Source: Neisseria sicca
GTDB taxonomy: Bacteria > Pseudomonadota > Gammaproteobacteria > Burkholderiales > Neisseriaceae
Assembly: GCF_017753665.1 (NCBI RefSeq)
Contig: NZ_CP072524.1
Coordinates: forward strand, 992,001 to 1,056,000
Direction of reading: 5' to 3'
Length of the DNA: 64,000 nucleotides
Shown here: one piece after another, positions 1 through 7,858 of the stretch
How positions within the stretch are numbered: the first letter of the stretch is position 1
How the letters are laid out: every line of letters starts with the position of its first letter
Program-made: the position numbers and the translations under genes
Notes under the pieces: generated by a model
Told to the model about the DNA's origin: nothing
Seen by the model: only the letters and a program-made list of their open reading frames with translations
The model's database searches: none

Positions 1-76
1 ACTTTATCTTCAGCAAGCCGCAGCCCGCATTAAACCTGTGCAGGTAAGGTGTGTGCGGTATACACGCGGGCTTTGA
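1..76 (+). CDS. C-terminal end of a gene cut by the window edge
   Basis: An open frame enters from the left edge and reads 24 codons to a TGA at 74-76, ending in the residues VRCVRYTRGL. A DUS inverted repeat of the kind that closes most genes here follows within 15 bases, which supports a real gene end. Too little is visible to suggest a product. The frame choice is an inference, since another frame also stays open over part of the stretch. Confidence 0.35.
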   Translation, partial: LYLQQAAARIKPVQVRCVRYTRGL

Positions 77-87
77 GTGTGATAAAA

Positions 88-129
88 AAGATCGTCTGAA
101 ACAAGTTTCCGGCTTTCAGACGACCTTTT
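88..129. terminator. DUS inverted repeat between converging genes
   Basis: GATCGTCTGAAA at about 90-101 pairs with TTTCAGACGACC at 114-125, followed by TTTT. One base differs from the usual AGGTCGTCTGAAA. It lies between the left-edge gene (+) and the cdiI-like gene (-), so it can serve both as uptake signal and as terminator. Confidence 0.6.
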
Positions 130-135
130 GTAATA

Positions 136-630
136 TTATCGGCAGCGGCTCAATGCCAACCTTAAACCTGCTCCGATTTCTTCAGGGCTGTTATCCAATG
201 ATAAAATTACATCGTCTGCATCAATGGCATCCCACGCTTCCAGCTTGACATGGCGGCTCGGGCTGATTTTCAGGCAGCCGTTGTGCAGCCAAATATCCAC
301 GCTCATCATGTTTTTAAATAGGGCGCGTCTGGTTTTATAGCCCAAGTTCCCACATAGGTTGGCAACCCAATTCTCATAGCGTTGCCGAAATTTTTCGGTA
401 TCAAAAAAATCTTGGTCTTCTGGACTGTCATAAACGAAAGTCCTGCTGTTTGTCAACGCCTGCAAGACCGTCGTGCCTAAAGTTTCATTGTCGGTATCCA
501 ATGGCAGGATATGGGGGGGATATAGGTGGTCTATTGCCGTTAACCCCAAACCTGAACATGTTTGAACAATCAGAGCTTCTTCATTAGCATAAAAAACTGC
601 CCAATAATTTTGATCCTGTTTAAAAATCAT
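136..630 (-). CDS. cdiI: CdiI-like contact-dependent-inhibition immunity protein (DUF1436 type)
   Basis: This 164-residue soluble protein has no signal peptide or membrane segment. Its C-terminal half carries the pattern I associate with the CdiI/DUF1436 immunity family: GYKTRRALFKNM, then an H-x-KLE-x-W segment, then a closing EIGAGLRLALSRCR. Such proteins bind and neutralise the toxic C-terminal domain of a CdiA/TpsA exoprotein delivered by neighbouring cells. The start is fixed by context: its ATG shares one base with the TAA of an upstream 48-codon fragment that looks like a toxin tail (630-776), the usual toxin-immunity spacing. No cdiA/tpsA or tpsB gene is in view, so this is an orphan module. 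Family assignment is from memory of conserved motifs, not a search. Confidence 0.65.
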   Translation of the reverse strand: MIFKQDQNYWAVFYANEEALIVQTCSGLGLTAIDHLYPPHILPLDTDNETLGTTVLQALTNSRTFVYDSPEDQDFFDTEKFRQRYENWVANLCGNLGYKTRRALFKNMMSVDIWLHNGCLKISPSRHVKLEAWDAIDADDVILSLDNSPEEIGAGLRLALSRCR

Positions 631-776
631 TATTTGATCTCCGTAATTTTGACTGTAATATTTCGATTTTTGCCATACTCTACCACACGTTGCAACTGCA
701 ATCTTTGCTCCTTATTAGTTTGTGCAGCAAGCACGCCGTAGTCCGTATAAAACCTTAAGGCAGGTTGAGGAAGGCT
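630..776 (-). pseudogene. C-terminal remnant of a CdiA/TpsA-type toxin
   Basis: In the frame ending with the TAA at 630-632 there are 48 sense codons before an upstream TGA at 777-779. The peptide contains YTDYGVLAAQTNKEQRLQLQ and ends VVEYGKNRNITVKITEIK. It has no start codon of its own and breaks off upstream into non-coding, DUS-bearing DNA. The composition, the direct overlap with the downstream CdiI-like start, and the helix-plus-strand ending resemble the tails of nuclease-type polymorphic toxins. What is seen is an open, start-less fragment; the toxin identity is an inference. Orphan toxin-tail/immunity pairs commonly accumulate downstream of cdiA genes as displaced modules. Confidence 0.5.
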
Positions 777-854
777 TCATGAGCGAATAAAGAAGCAATG
801 AAAAAGTCGTCTGAAACCTTTCCAGGCGACCTTTCAAATTACGGTAGAAGCTAA

Positions 855-1574
855 TCAAAGATAAACGATTTCGCCGCTTCGTCCCCTGCTCTCTTCACTT
901 GCCCACCAAACAAACTGGGGCAATACGTCTTCGTAATTTTTACGTTCGCTCTTCGATTCGCCGGGATGGGATTTGATGCGCTGCGGCGAATTAATCGGAC
1001 CGGGGACCAAAACATTGGCACGCAGGTTTTCAAAGCGTTCCCATTCGTCGGCGGCCACTTTACACAAATAATTCAATGCGGCTTTGGATGCACCGAAACC
1101 GCCCCAGTAAGCTTTCGGGGTTTCGCCGTGGCTTTCGCCGACGAAGATGACGGACGCGTCGGGCGACTGCTTCAGAAGAGGAAGCAGCGCGCGGGTCAGC
1201 CCCATCGGTGCAACGGTGTTGATACGGTATTGGTTGACCCATTCGGCGACGGTTTGGAAATCCAAAGGCGAGAGCGCGTAAAAATAGCTGGCGCAATGGA
1301 CGATACCGTCGAGTTTTCCCTGAATTGCTTCGCCGATGGTTGCGGCAAACTGCTCGAATTCTTTTTCTTCCGCGCCGATTAAATCGAAACAAATGGCAAA
1401 CGGCTCGGGACAGCCTGCTTCAACAATCGCATCATAAACTTTTTCCAGCTTTTTTTGATGGCGCGCAACCAAAATAACGGTTGCCCCCGCTTCGGCATAG
1501 GCTTTGGCCACCTGTTCGCCCAAGCCTTGCGATGCTCCGGTTACCAGAATCGTTTTATTTTGCAATGTCGGCAT
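855..1574 (-). CDS. Short-chain dehydrogenase/reductase, YciK-like
   Basis: This 239-residue Rossmann protein has the cofactor motif TGASQGLG at residues 12-19 and the serine-equivalent region VIFVGESHGE near 142-151. The catalytic YxxxK position reads FGASK, with Phe160 in place of Tyr and Lys164 kept. The family (YciK-type SDRs) uses NAD(P)H for oxidation or reduction of an unknown substrate; a Tyr-less active site may have weak or altered activity. The start ATG at 1574 follows AAGGAAG on the minus strand. It ends next to a degenerate DUS pair at about 805-835 and appears to be a single-gene unit. Substrate is unknown. Confidence 0.85.
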   Translation of the reverse strand: MPTLQNKTILVTGASQGLGEQVAKAYAEAGATVILVARHQKKLEKVYDAIVEAGCPEPFAICFDLIGAEEKEFEQFAATIGEAIQGKLDGIVHCASYFYALSPLDFQTVAEWVNQYRINTVAPMGLTRALLPLLKQSPDASVIFVGESHGETPKAYWGGFGASKAALNYLCKVAADEWERFENLRANVLVPGPINSPQRIKSHPGESKSERKNYEDVLPQFVWWASEESRGRSGEIVYL

Positions 1575-1652
1575 AATTCTTCCTTGATTGTGAAATTTGA
1601 GGGATTTAAGGTATTTTAACGGTTTGCCGTGTCTTGTAAAGGCAATCGGAAT

Positions 1653-1694
1653 AGGTCGTCTGAAACTCGGATTTGAGTTTCAGACGACCTTTAT
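1653..1694. terminator. DUS inverted repeat between hpnE and the SDR gene
   Basis: AGGTCGTCTGAAACT (1653-1667) pairs with AGTTTCAGACGACCT (1676-1690), a 15-bp stem with an 8-base loop. On the minus strand it lies directly behind hpnE. Confidence 0.75.
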
Positions 1695-3004
1695 ATTAAT
1701 CCGAAATCTGCCGAACACCTTTCCGCCGCCGTCAAACCCGACTGTACCGCCGCTTCCAACGTAGCCGGATAACGCGGGTGCAGGTAGTCGCCTGCGGGAT
1801 AGATATGCCGTTGGTGCAGCCAAGCAAAATCGGGAGGGCTGGAATCAGGCGTGCAGGCTGTGGTCGCGCGTTTTTCGGTGATGACGCGGACGGCTTCGGG
1901 TTCATTCAAATAAGGGCAGATGCGTTTCACGTCGGCATGGACTTTTTCTGCCCATTCTTGGCTTTTGAATGCACCGACATAATCGGAGACGCTAATGACG
2001 GCGGCGACTTCGTTTGTCGGCAAACCGAGTGCGCCCCGATACACCAGCCATTGCGCCGTACCGTCGGCAAATCCGGTCAGCGGCGCAGGCAGATGGACGG
2101 GAACGGCATAGCGCAGATAGACGGTGGTGATTGAGTGGTAGCGGAGGTTTTGATAGGTCGTCTGAATATAGTCGGGAGTATCTTCAGGGAAAAGATGGAC
2201 GGCATGATACGGCGCAGTCGCAACAATAACGGCATCAAAAGCCTCCTCATTCACAACAACGCGTCCGTCAGGAAAGTTTTTCAGACGACCTACACGGGTT
2301 TCAAGACGGATGTCCGCCCCGAATTGCTTGAGTTTTGCCAACGCAGGCTCGGCGATAATTGCACCTAAATCGCGCTTGGGTAAAAGGTAATCGCTGCCTG
2401 GTTTGTCTGCCCACACGCCGTCAGACAACACATTGCATAGTATGCGCAGACTCGCGTGTTCCAACGGCGTATTGAGCGCACCCCACACCAGCGGCTGCCA
2501 AAACTCTGCAACCAGCCTGCGCGGGACATTGCGCTGCCGCAGCCATTGGGCGACAGCCAAATCAGCGCGCTTGCCGCGTGCGTAACGCTGCAACGCCACC
2601 ATATCGGATAAGAACCTGATTTTCAGAGAAAACGAAATATTTTTAGCACGCAAGATGCCGGTCAAAATATGCAGCGGCGAAGGAAGATTGGTACTTTGAA
2701 ACTGCAAACCTTCATACATATGCCATTGCAGGGGCAAACGGCAGAACGCGGCTTCAGGGTCAACACCGATGTGTTCCATCAGCGCCAATACGCCGTGATA
2801 CGCACCGAGCAAAATATGCTGCCCATTGTCCAAAAAGCTGAATCCGTCAGCGTTTCCAGCCAAAGTACGCGCCCGTCCGCCCGCCTGCCGACCGGCTTCA
2901 AACACGGTAACATCGGCTCGACGCGCCAACGACACTGCGGCAGACAAACCTGCCCAACCTGCGCCGACGACGGCAATTTTCGGGCGAAGATGCGGAGTAT
3001 TCAT
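1691..3004 (-). CDS. hpnE: Hydroxysqualene dehydroxylase HpnE
   Basis: This 437-residue FAD enzyme has the dinucleotide-binding motif GAGWAGLSAA at residues 14-23 and the ribose-binding Glu36 in VFEAG, followed by a GGRA segment, as in the squalene-associated amine-oxidase-like family. HpnE removes the hydroxyl of hydroxysqualene to give squalene, the third step after HpnD and HpnC. Its ATG overlaps the last four bases of hpnD, so the two genes are translationally coupled. Two DUS copies lie inside the gene (near 2157 and 2279). The next enzyme of hopanoid synthesis, squalene-hopene cyclase, is not in this window. Confidence 0.9.
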   Translation of the reverse strand: MNTPHLRPKIAVVGAGWAGLSAAVSLARRADVTVFEAGRQAGGRARTLAGNADGFSFLDNGQHILLGAYHGVLALMEHIGVDPEAAFCRLPLQWHMYEGLQFQSTNLPSPLHILTGILRAKNISFSLKIRFLSDMVALQRYARGKRADLAVAQWLRQRNVPRRLVAEFWQPLVWGALNTPLEHASLRILCNVLSDGVWADKPGSDYLLPKRDLGAIIAEPALAKLKQFGADIRLETRVGRLKNFPDGRVVVNEEAFDAVIVATAPYHAVHLFPEDTPDYIQTTYQNLRYHSITTVYLRYAVPVHLPAPLTGFADGTAQWLVYRGALGLPTNEVAAVISVSDYVGAFKSQEWAEKVHADVKRICPYLNEPEAVRVITEKRATTACTPDSSPPDFAWLHQRHIYPAGDYLHPRYPATLEAAVQSGLTAAERCSADFGLI

Positions 3005-3849
3005 GGCTTAAATCCGAATAACCAGGTTTTCAGGGCAATGCGCTTTTTGCGCGGCGAAGGAATGGCAATTTTATAAGTCAGAACGTTTTGCGCGCCGTCG
3101 AGATCGATTTCGTTTAGCAGCGCGTAATAAATCGCCGCCATCACCAAACCGACTTTTTGGGATTTTTTATCGGCAGCAGGCAAGAGCGACATCGCCTCGC
3201 GATAAGTCTCGCGGGCGCGTGAAACTTGAAAGCGCATCAGTTCGGCAAAATTATCCGTCGGCTTACACTGCATAATCACACTTGCCGGTACGTCAAACCG
3301 CTGCATTTCCTCCATCGGCAGGTAAATCCGACCGTTGCGCGCATCCTCGCCGACATCACGGATAATGTTCGTCAGTTGCAATGCAAGTCCCATCTTATCG
3401 GCGTATTCCAGCGTTCGGTCGTCTGAAAATCCCAAAATCCGCGCAATCAGGCAGCCGACTACGCCTGCAACGCGGTGGCAATACAGTTTCAACTCTTCAA
3501 AACTACCGTAACGCGCCTGAACCAAATCCATCTGCATCCCGTCGATTAAGGCTTCCAATTCATATTTCGGCAGCTTGAATGTTTCCTTTATCTGCCGCAA
3601 AGCTTGATTGACCGGATGCTCCGGCATTATGCCGCAGAATACCTTGCCCAAATCGCCGCGCCACCAGTTCAATGTCGTCTGCGCCACATTCGGATCGGAA
3701 CAGCCATCGACCACATCGTCCAATTCGCGGCAAAAAGCATACAAAACCGTTATCGCATCCCGCTTTTCCTGCGGTAGGAAACGGAAGCCCGATAAAAAAC
3801 TGGAGCGGCTTTCTTCTGCCTTCTGACGACAATAATCAAGTCCTTGCAC
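3001..3849 (-). CDS. hpnD: Presqualene diphosphate synthase HpnD
   Basis: This 282-residue trans-isoprenyl diphosphate synthase has the first Asp-rich motif DDVVD at residues 44-48 and the second, IIRDVGEDA, near 162-170. HpnD joins two farnesyl diphosphates into presqualene diphosphate, or hydroxysqualene together with HpnC. It is the promoter-proximal gene of an hpnD-hpnE pair with a 4-base overlap. A related but shorter paralogue, hpnC, lies at 19563-20378. An internal DUS around 3417 encodes part of the stretch after RTLEYA. Assignment to HpnD rather than HpnC rests on the linkage to hpnE and on the longer C-terminus. Confidence 0.9.
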   Translation of the reverse strand: MQGLDYCRQKAEESRSSFLSGFRFLPQEKRDAITVLYAFCRELDDVVDGCSDPNVAQTTLNWWRGDLGKVFCGIMPEHPVNQALRQIKETFKLPKYELEALIDGMQMDLVQARYGSFEELKLYCHRVAGVVGCLIARILGFSDDRTLEYADKMGLALQLTNIIRDVGEDARNGRIYLPMEEMQRFDVPASVIMQCKPTDNFAELMRFQVSRARETYREAMSLLPAADKKSQKVGLVMAAIYYALLNEIDLDGAQNVLTYKIAIPSPRKKRIALKTWLFGFKP

Positions 3850-4045
3850 GGCGTGTCCTAAAAATTATCATAATAGTAAAATCGGATTTTATCGGATTTG
3901 GGGCAGTAGGGAAATTTCAGACGACCTTTATAAATAAACGGAATCCGATTATCGCAATTCCCTACCAAACCACTCAACTATCCGCCCGAAATCTGTTAAA
4001 ATACCGACCTATCCTAATAAATACAGCATCAAAAGGCACACAATC

Positions 4046-5908
4046 ATGGCTCTTTTGCAGATTTCCGAACCCGGCATGTCCGCCGCTCCGCATCAACACC
4101 GCCTCGCCGTCGGCATCGACTTGGGTACGACCAACAGCCTGGTTGCCACCGTCCGCAGCGGCAGCCCGGTTTGTCTGACCGATATTGACGGGCGCACCAC
4201 CCTGCCCTCCGTCGTCCGCTATGGCGAAGGCGACGCCGTCGAAGTCGGCAAAACCGCCCTTTCCGCCCAAAAAACCGACCCGCTGAACACAGTCAGTTCC
4301 GCCAAACGCCTTATCGGCCGCACGCTTGCCGACCTCGCGCAGGACGCGCAATACCTGCCCTACCGGTTCACGCCCAACGAGCGCGTGGTCGAACTGAACA
4401 CCCGCCAAGGTGCCAAAACGCCTATCGAAGTGTCGTCTGAAATCCTCAAAGCCCTCAAATCGCGTGCCGAAGAAACTTTAGGCGGCGATTTGGTCGGTGC
4501 CGTCATTACCGTTCCCGCCTATTTCGACGATGCACAACGCCAAGCCACCAAAGATGCCGCGCGTTTGGCGGGCTTAAACGTATTGCGCCTGCTCAACGAG
4601 CCGACCGCCGCCGCGATTGCCTACGGGCTGGACAACGCCTCGGAAGGCACGTTTGTCGTTTACGACTTGGGTGGCGGCACATTCGACGTATCCGTATTGC
4701 AACTGACCAAAGGGCTGTTTGAAGTCAAAGCCACTGGCGGCAACAGCGCATTGGGCGGCGACGATTTCGACCACCGCCTGTTCTGCCACCTGCTCGAACA
4801 AAACGACCTTTCCAAACTCAACGAGCGCGACAGCCAGCTTCTGCTTTCCCTTGTCCGCGCCGCCAAAGAACAACTGACCGGCCAAACCGAAGCCGTCGTC
4901 GAAGCCACGCTTTCAGACGACCGAAAAATCCATACCGTCATTACCCGCCAAGAGTTTCACCACCTGACGCAAAACTTGGTGCAAAAAACCATAGAGCCGG
5001 TCAAACAGGCCCTGAAAGACGCGGGCGTGACCAAAGCCGACATCAAAGGCGTGATTATGGTCGGCGGTTCCACCCGTATGCTGCACGTCCAACAAGCGGT
5101 CGCCACCTTCTTCGGACAAACCCCGCTGAACAACCTCAACCCCGACGAAGTCGTCGCACTCGGCGCCGCCATACAGGCGAACGTCCTTGCCGGCAACAAA
5201 ACCGACGGCGAATGGCTGCTGCTGGACGTTACCCCCTTGTCGCTCGGTTTGGAAACCTACGGCGGCCTTGCCGAGAAAATCATCCCGCGCAATTCCACCA
5301 TCCCCACCGCGCGCGCGCAGGACTTTACCACCTTCAAAGACGGCCAAACCGCCATGACGATACACGTCGTACAAGGCGAGCGCGAACTCGTTTCCGACTG
5401 CCGCAGCCTTGCCAAATTCACCCTGCGCGGCATTCCGCCCATGACCGCAGGCGCGGCGCGTATCCGCGTTACCTTCCAAGTTGACGCCGACGGCTTGCTG
5501 TCCGTTTCCGCCCAAGAACAAAGCACCGGCGTACAGGCGCAAATCGAAGTCAAACCTTCCTACGGCTTGGACGACGACACCATCACCCAAATGCTCAAAG
5601 ACAGCATGAGCAACGCCGCCGAAGACATGGCGGCACGCGCACGCGCCGAAGCCGTCGTCGAAGCTGAAAGCCTGACCGACGCCGTCAACGCCGCCCTTGA
5701 GTTGGATAGCGATTTGCTGGATGCCGAAGAGCTTGCACAAATCCAGCAAGACATCGCCGATTTGCAAGGTCGTCTGAAAGACGGCAACGCCGAAGACATC
5801 CGCGCCGCCGTCGCCAAACTCAGCCGCAGCACCGACAACTTCGCCGCCAAACGCATGAACCGCAACATCCAACGTGCGCTGACTGGGCAGAGTGTGGACG
5901 ATATTTGA
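4046..5908 (+). CDS. hscA: Iron-sulfur assembly chaperone HscA (Hsp70 family)
   Basis: This 620-residue Hsp70 has the ATPase phosphate-1 motif DLGTTN at residues 25-30, the phosphate-2 segment DLGGGTFDVSVL, the adenosine motif GGSTRM, then a beta substrate-binding domain and a helical lid. The HscA subtype is indicated by the 620-residue length, the extended N-terminus before DLGTTN and linkage to fdx and iscX. HscA with HscB drives release of nascent Fe-S clusters from IscU, recognising its LPPVK loop. hscB, iscS and iscU are not in the window. Residues QGRLKDG near the C-terminus are encoded by an in-frame DUS (about 5767-5779). The ATG at 4046 starts at a reasonable distance from a single DUS at 3913-3927. 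Confidence 0.93.
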   Translation: MALLQISEPGMSAAPHQHRLAVGIDLGTTNSLVATVRSGSPVCLTDIDGRTTLPSVVRYGEGDAVEVGKTALSAQKTDPLNTVSSAKRLIGRTLADLAQDAQYLPYRFTPNERVVELNTRQGAKTPIEVSSEILKALKSRAEETLGGDLVGAVITVPAYFDDAQRQATKDAARLAGLNVLRLLNEPTAAAIAYGLDNASEGTFVVYDLGGGTFDVSVLQLTKGLFEVKATGGNSALGGDDFDHRLFCHLLEQNDLSKLNERDSQLLLSLVRAAKEQLTGQTEAVVEATLSDDRKIHTVITRQEFHHLTQNLVQKTIEPVKQALKDAGVTKADIKGVIMVGGSTRMLHVQQAVATFFGQTPLNNLNPDEVVALGAAIQANVLAGNKTDGEWLLLDVTPLSLGLETYGGLAEKIIPRNSTIPTARAQDFTTFKDGQTAMTIHVVQGERELVSDCRSLAKFTLRGIPPMTAGAARIRVTFQVDADGLLSVSAQEQSTGVQAQIEVKPSYGLDDDTITQMLKDSMSNAAEDMAARARAEAVVEAESLTDAVNAALELDSDLLDAEELAQIQQDIADLQGRLKDGNAEDIRAAVAKLSRSTDNFAAKRMNRNIQRALTGQSVDDI

Positions 5909-5916
5909 CGGCAAAC

Positions 5917-5958
5917 GGTTTCAGACGGCCTCGAAAGACACAAAGGTCGTCTGAAAAT
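5917..5958. terminator. Mixed-dialect DUS inverted repeat after hscA
   Basis: The left arm GTTTCAGACGGCCT has the AGGCCGTCTGAA spelling and the right arm AAGGTCGTCTGAAA the local spelling, so the stem contains a mismatch. It separates hscA from the next gene. Confidence 0.5.
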
Positions 5959-5987
5959 CTAATATCCAAACCGACACGATTTCTTCT

Positions 5988-6350
5988 ATGCGACTCTGGC
6001 ACCAAACCCTCATTCCCCTGCTTCCCCGCGGCCAGCTTCTAGGGCAACACCGCGAATGCGCCGCACTTCGCGGAGCAGGCTGGGGCAGGCCGCACGCGAC
6101 GGTGAATTACGTCTTCACCCATTCGCCTGACAAGCTCTATCTGTATCACGCGCTGATTATGGAAGAAATGGAAAAACGCGGTTACAAACCCGACCCGCTG
6201 TGGAAAGACCCGCTGTATCGCGGCAAAGCGGTTACCCCTTATCCCGCACACGATATCCAAGCTGCCGATTCGCCGATTTACCCCGAACACGATGATGCGT
6301 ATCTGGACGAATGTCTGGAAAATTTAAAAAGCAAAGGTATCATGTTATAA
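5988..6350 (+). CDS. Pyrimidine dimer DNA glycosylase / endonuclease V family protein (TIGR02328-like)
   Basis: This 120-residue protein begins MRLWHQTLIP and has QLLGQHRECAALRG at residues 16-29, matching the PF03013/TIGR02328 family related to phage T4 endonuclease V. Arg22 and Glu23 fall at exactly the same positions as the T4 enzyme's Arg22 and catalytic Glu23. In T4 the nucleophile is the freed amino group of Thr2; here residue 2 is Arg, so Met1 would not normally be removed and the same chemistry is doubtful. The gene sits between hscA and fdx without obvious functional link. Role in DNA repair is inference from fold family only. Confidence 0.7.
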   Translation: MRLWHQTLIPLLPRGQLLGQHRECAALRGAGWGRPHATVNYVFTHSPDKLYLYHALIMEEMEKRGYKPDPLWKDPLYRGKAVTPYPAHDIQAADSPIYPEHDDAYLDECLENLKSKGIML

Positions 6351-6352
6351 AT

Positions 6353-6393
6353 GGTTTCAGACGACCCCTTCATCGCAAAAGGTCGTCTTAAAA
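6353..6393. terminator. Imperfect DUS inverted repeat
   Basis: GGTTTCAGACGACCCC pairs imperfectly with AAGGTCGTCTTAAAAC; the second arm has T in place of G inside the DUS core. It lies between the glycosylase-like gene and fdx. Confidence 0.5.
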
Positions 6394-6435
6394 CGACTGA
6401 CAAACCCTACCCACTCATTACAAGAGACAATAAAA

Positions 6436-6777
6436 ATGCCCAAAATCACCGTACTCCCACACGCCGTATTATGTCCCGAAGGCGCAGTCATCGAAGACGC
6501 CCCCGAAGGCAAAACCGTCCTTGACGTGCTGCTCGACCACGACATCGAAGTCGATCACGCCTGCGAAAAATCCTGCGCCTGTACCACCTGCCACGTCATC
6601 ATCCGCAAAGGCTTCGACAGCTTGGAAGAGCCGACCGAATTGGAAGAAGACCTGCTCGACCAGGCATGGGGCTTGGAAGCCGACTCGCGCCTGAGCTGTC
6701 AGGCGGTTGTCGCCGACGAAGATTTGGTGGTCGAAATCCCCAAATACACCATCAACCACGCGCGCGAAGATCATTGA
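6436..6777 (+). CDS. fdx: ISC-type [2Fe-2S] ferredoxin
   Basis: This 113-residue ferredoxin has cluster ligands Cys43, Cys49, Cys52 and Cys88 in the spacing C-x5-C-x2-C-x35-C of the ISC ferredoxin, with the adjacent Cys47 also conserved in that subgroup. It supplies electrons to the IscS/IscU assembly complex. The start ATG follows AAGAGACAATAAAA. In enterobacteria hscA, fdx and iscX are contiguous; here an unrelated gene lies between hscA and fdx and another unknown gene on the opposite strand between fdx and iscX. Tandem DUS hairpins follow immediately. Confidence 0.93.
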   Translation: MPKITVLPHAVLCPEGAVIEDAPEGKTVLDVLLDHDIEVDHACEKSCACTTCHVIIRKGFDSLEEPTELEEDLLDQAWGLEADSRLSCQAVVADEDLVVEIPKYTINHAREDH

Positions 6778-6781
6778 TGCA

Positions 6782-6825
6782 AAGAGGTCGTCTGAAACGG
6801 ATACAGCAATTTTCAGACGACCTCT
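6782..6825. terminator. First of two tandem DUS hairpins, fdx side
   Basis: AGAGGTCGTCTGAAA (from 6783) pairs with TTTCAGACGACCTCT (ending 6825). It follows fdx at 5 bases and faces the converging gene ending at 6913. Confidence 0.7.
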
Positions 6826-6845
6826 GCCAAATTTTAACCAAACAA

Positions 6846-6890
6846 AAGGTCGTCTGAAAACTGCCTTACTGACCGTTTTCAGACGACCTT
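6846..6890. terminator. Second tandem DUS hairpin, serving the minus-strand gene
   Basis: AAGGTCGTCTGAAAAC (6846-6861) pairs with GTTTTCAGACGACCTT (6875-6890). Together with the hairpin at 6782 it gives each of the two converging genes its own stem. Confidence 0.7.
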
Positions 6891-6912
6891 CCGTTAAAAC
6901 TTTATTAAACCA

Positions 6913-7524
6913 TTATTTGGAGCGGGAAACAACAAATTTCAAGTGAGAAATCTTCATTGACGAAGCAGCTTGGGCAACCGGGTAACGTTCCACCTCGCCT
7001 TTAACATTGAGCATACTGAGGCTACTGCCGCGGCGGCTAATAATGCTCTTAGGTTCGGGCTTCGGCGCAGGCTTGTTTTGCGCAGCGGCTGCCACGGATT
7101 TCGGCGGCTCGGGTACATAGCCCGCCAAGCCGAAGCGTTTGATGATTTCGTTTGCGGCATCTGTATAACGCTGTTTCGCTTCTTCGTTTTCCACCACCAT
7201 GTCGTCAAGCGCGACAGACAAGTCGTTGCCGCAGCCGACGATGCGTTCCGCAATGCGCGAATACACCATCCAGCGTTTCAAACGCAAAGCGCCCGCATCT
7301 TCGCCAGGCGCGGCGGCATCCAAAGCAATCATGCCGTAACGCTTGCCATAACGCAGGCGCAGCGAAAGCCGATTCAGCCCTTCGCTCTCGTCCAGCATCT
7401 GATAAAGCTCGCGGATAAGCAGCAGCAAGCGGTCGAACACGCCCGCTTTGGCAAGATAATTGGGGTCATCGGAAGCGAGCGCGTAAATAAGTTTGGATAA
7501 TTTGGCATTGAGTGTGTTATTCAT
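6913..7524 (-). CDS. Unrecognised 203-residue protein
   Basis: I do not recognise this protein. It is mostly helical for about 130 residues (LIYALASDDPNYLAKAGVFD near the N-terminus), followed by a Pro/Ala/Lys linker (KPAPKPEPK) and a basic C-terminal segment ending in KFVVSRSK. No signal peptide or membrane segment is seen. The start at 7524 (MNNTLNAKL) is preferred because AAGAGGAAA lies 4 bases upstream; in-frame starts at 7542 and 7569 lack this. It separates fdx from iscX on the opposite strand, breaking the usual Fe-S gene order. Function unknown. Confidence 0.75.
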   Translation of the reverse strand: MNNTLNAKLSKLIYALASDDPNYLAKAGVFDRLLLLIRELYQMLDESEGLNRLSLRLRYGKRYGMIALDAAAPGEDAGALRLKRWMVYSRIAERIVGCGNDLSVALDDMVVENEEAKQRYTDAANEIIKRFGLAGYVPEPPKSVAAAAQNKPAPKPEPKSIISRRGSSLSMLNVKGEVERYPVAQAASSMKISHLKFVVSRSK

Positions 7525-7644
7525 CAATTTCCTCTTATTCATACTGTAATGGATTACTTTAAGAACCATTCCATATGATTTGGTTGCATGACAAAATGTA
7601 AATTTTTCTAAGTGAAAGTCAGCAAAATGTTTTAAGCGTCTGAA

Positions 7645-7815
7645 ATGAAAATATTACATAGGAAAATACCATGTGCGATTTCGGAAGCATTTGGCATTGC
7701 AGACAAGCGCTTACCCAAGCCGCCTATTACCCTGTATGCCTCATCATTGCCTAAAACGGCTGAACAAAAACCTGCCGCTCGGTTTATAGAAGCATTAAAA
7801 TACTCCTACAACTGA
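7645..7815 (+). CDS. Possible 56-residue ORF or gene remnant
   Basis: An ATG at 7645 opens 56 codons ending at 7813-7815, with the internal run GIADKRLPKPPITLYASSLPK and end FIEALKYSYN. There is no clear ribosome site. The Pro-rich strand followed by a terminal helix resembles the end of a LysR-type effector domain, which would make it a decayed regulator; this is weak. It occupies most of the 330-base gap before iscX. Confidence 0.25.
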   Translation: MKILHRKIPCAISEAFGIADKRLPKPPITLYASSLPKTAEQKPAARFIEALKYSYN

Positions 7816-7858
7816 AACCTGAATCGAAAAATTCGGACACTCAAAAAGGAACGACATC

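Noticed and set aside
4913..5914. 333-residue minus-strand frame inside hscA
   Set aside because: Codon-bias shadow of the Hsp70 gene; no family motifs.
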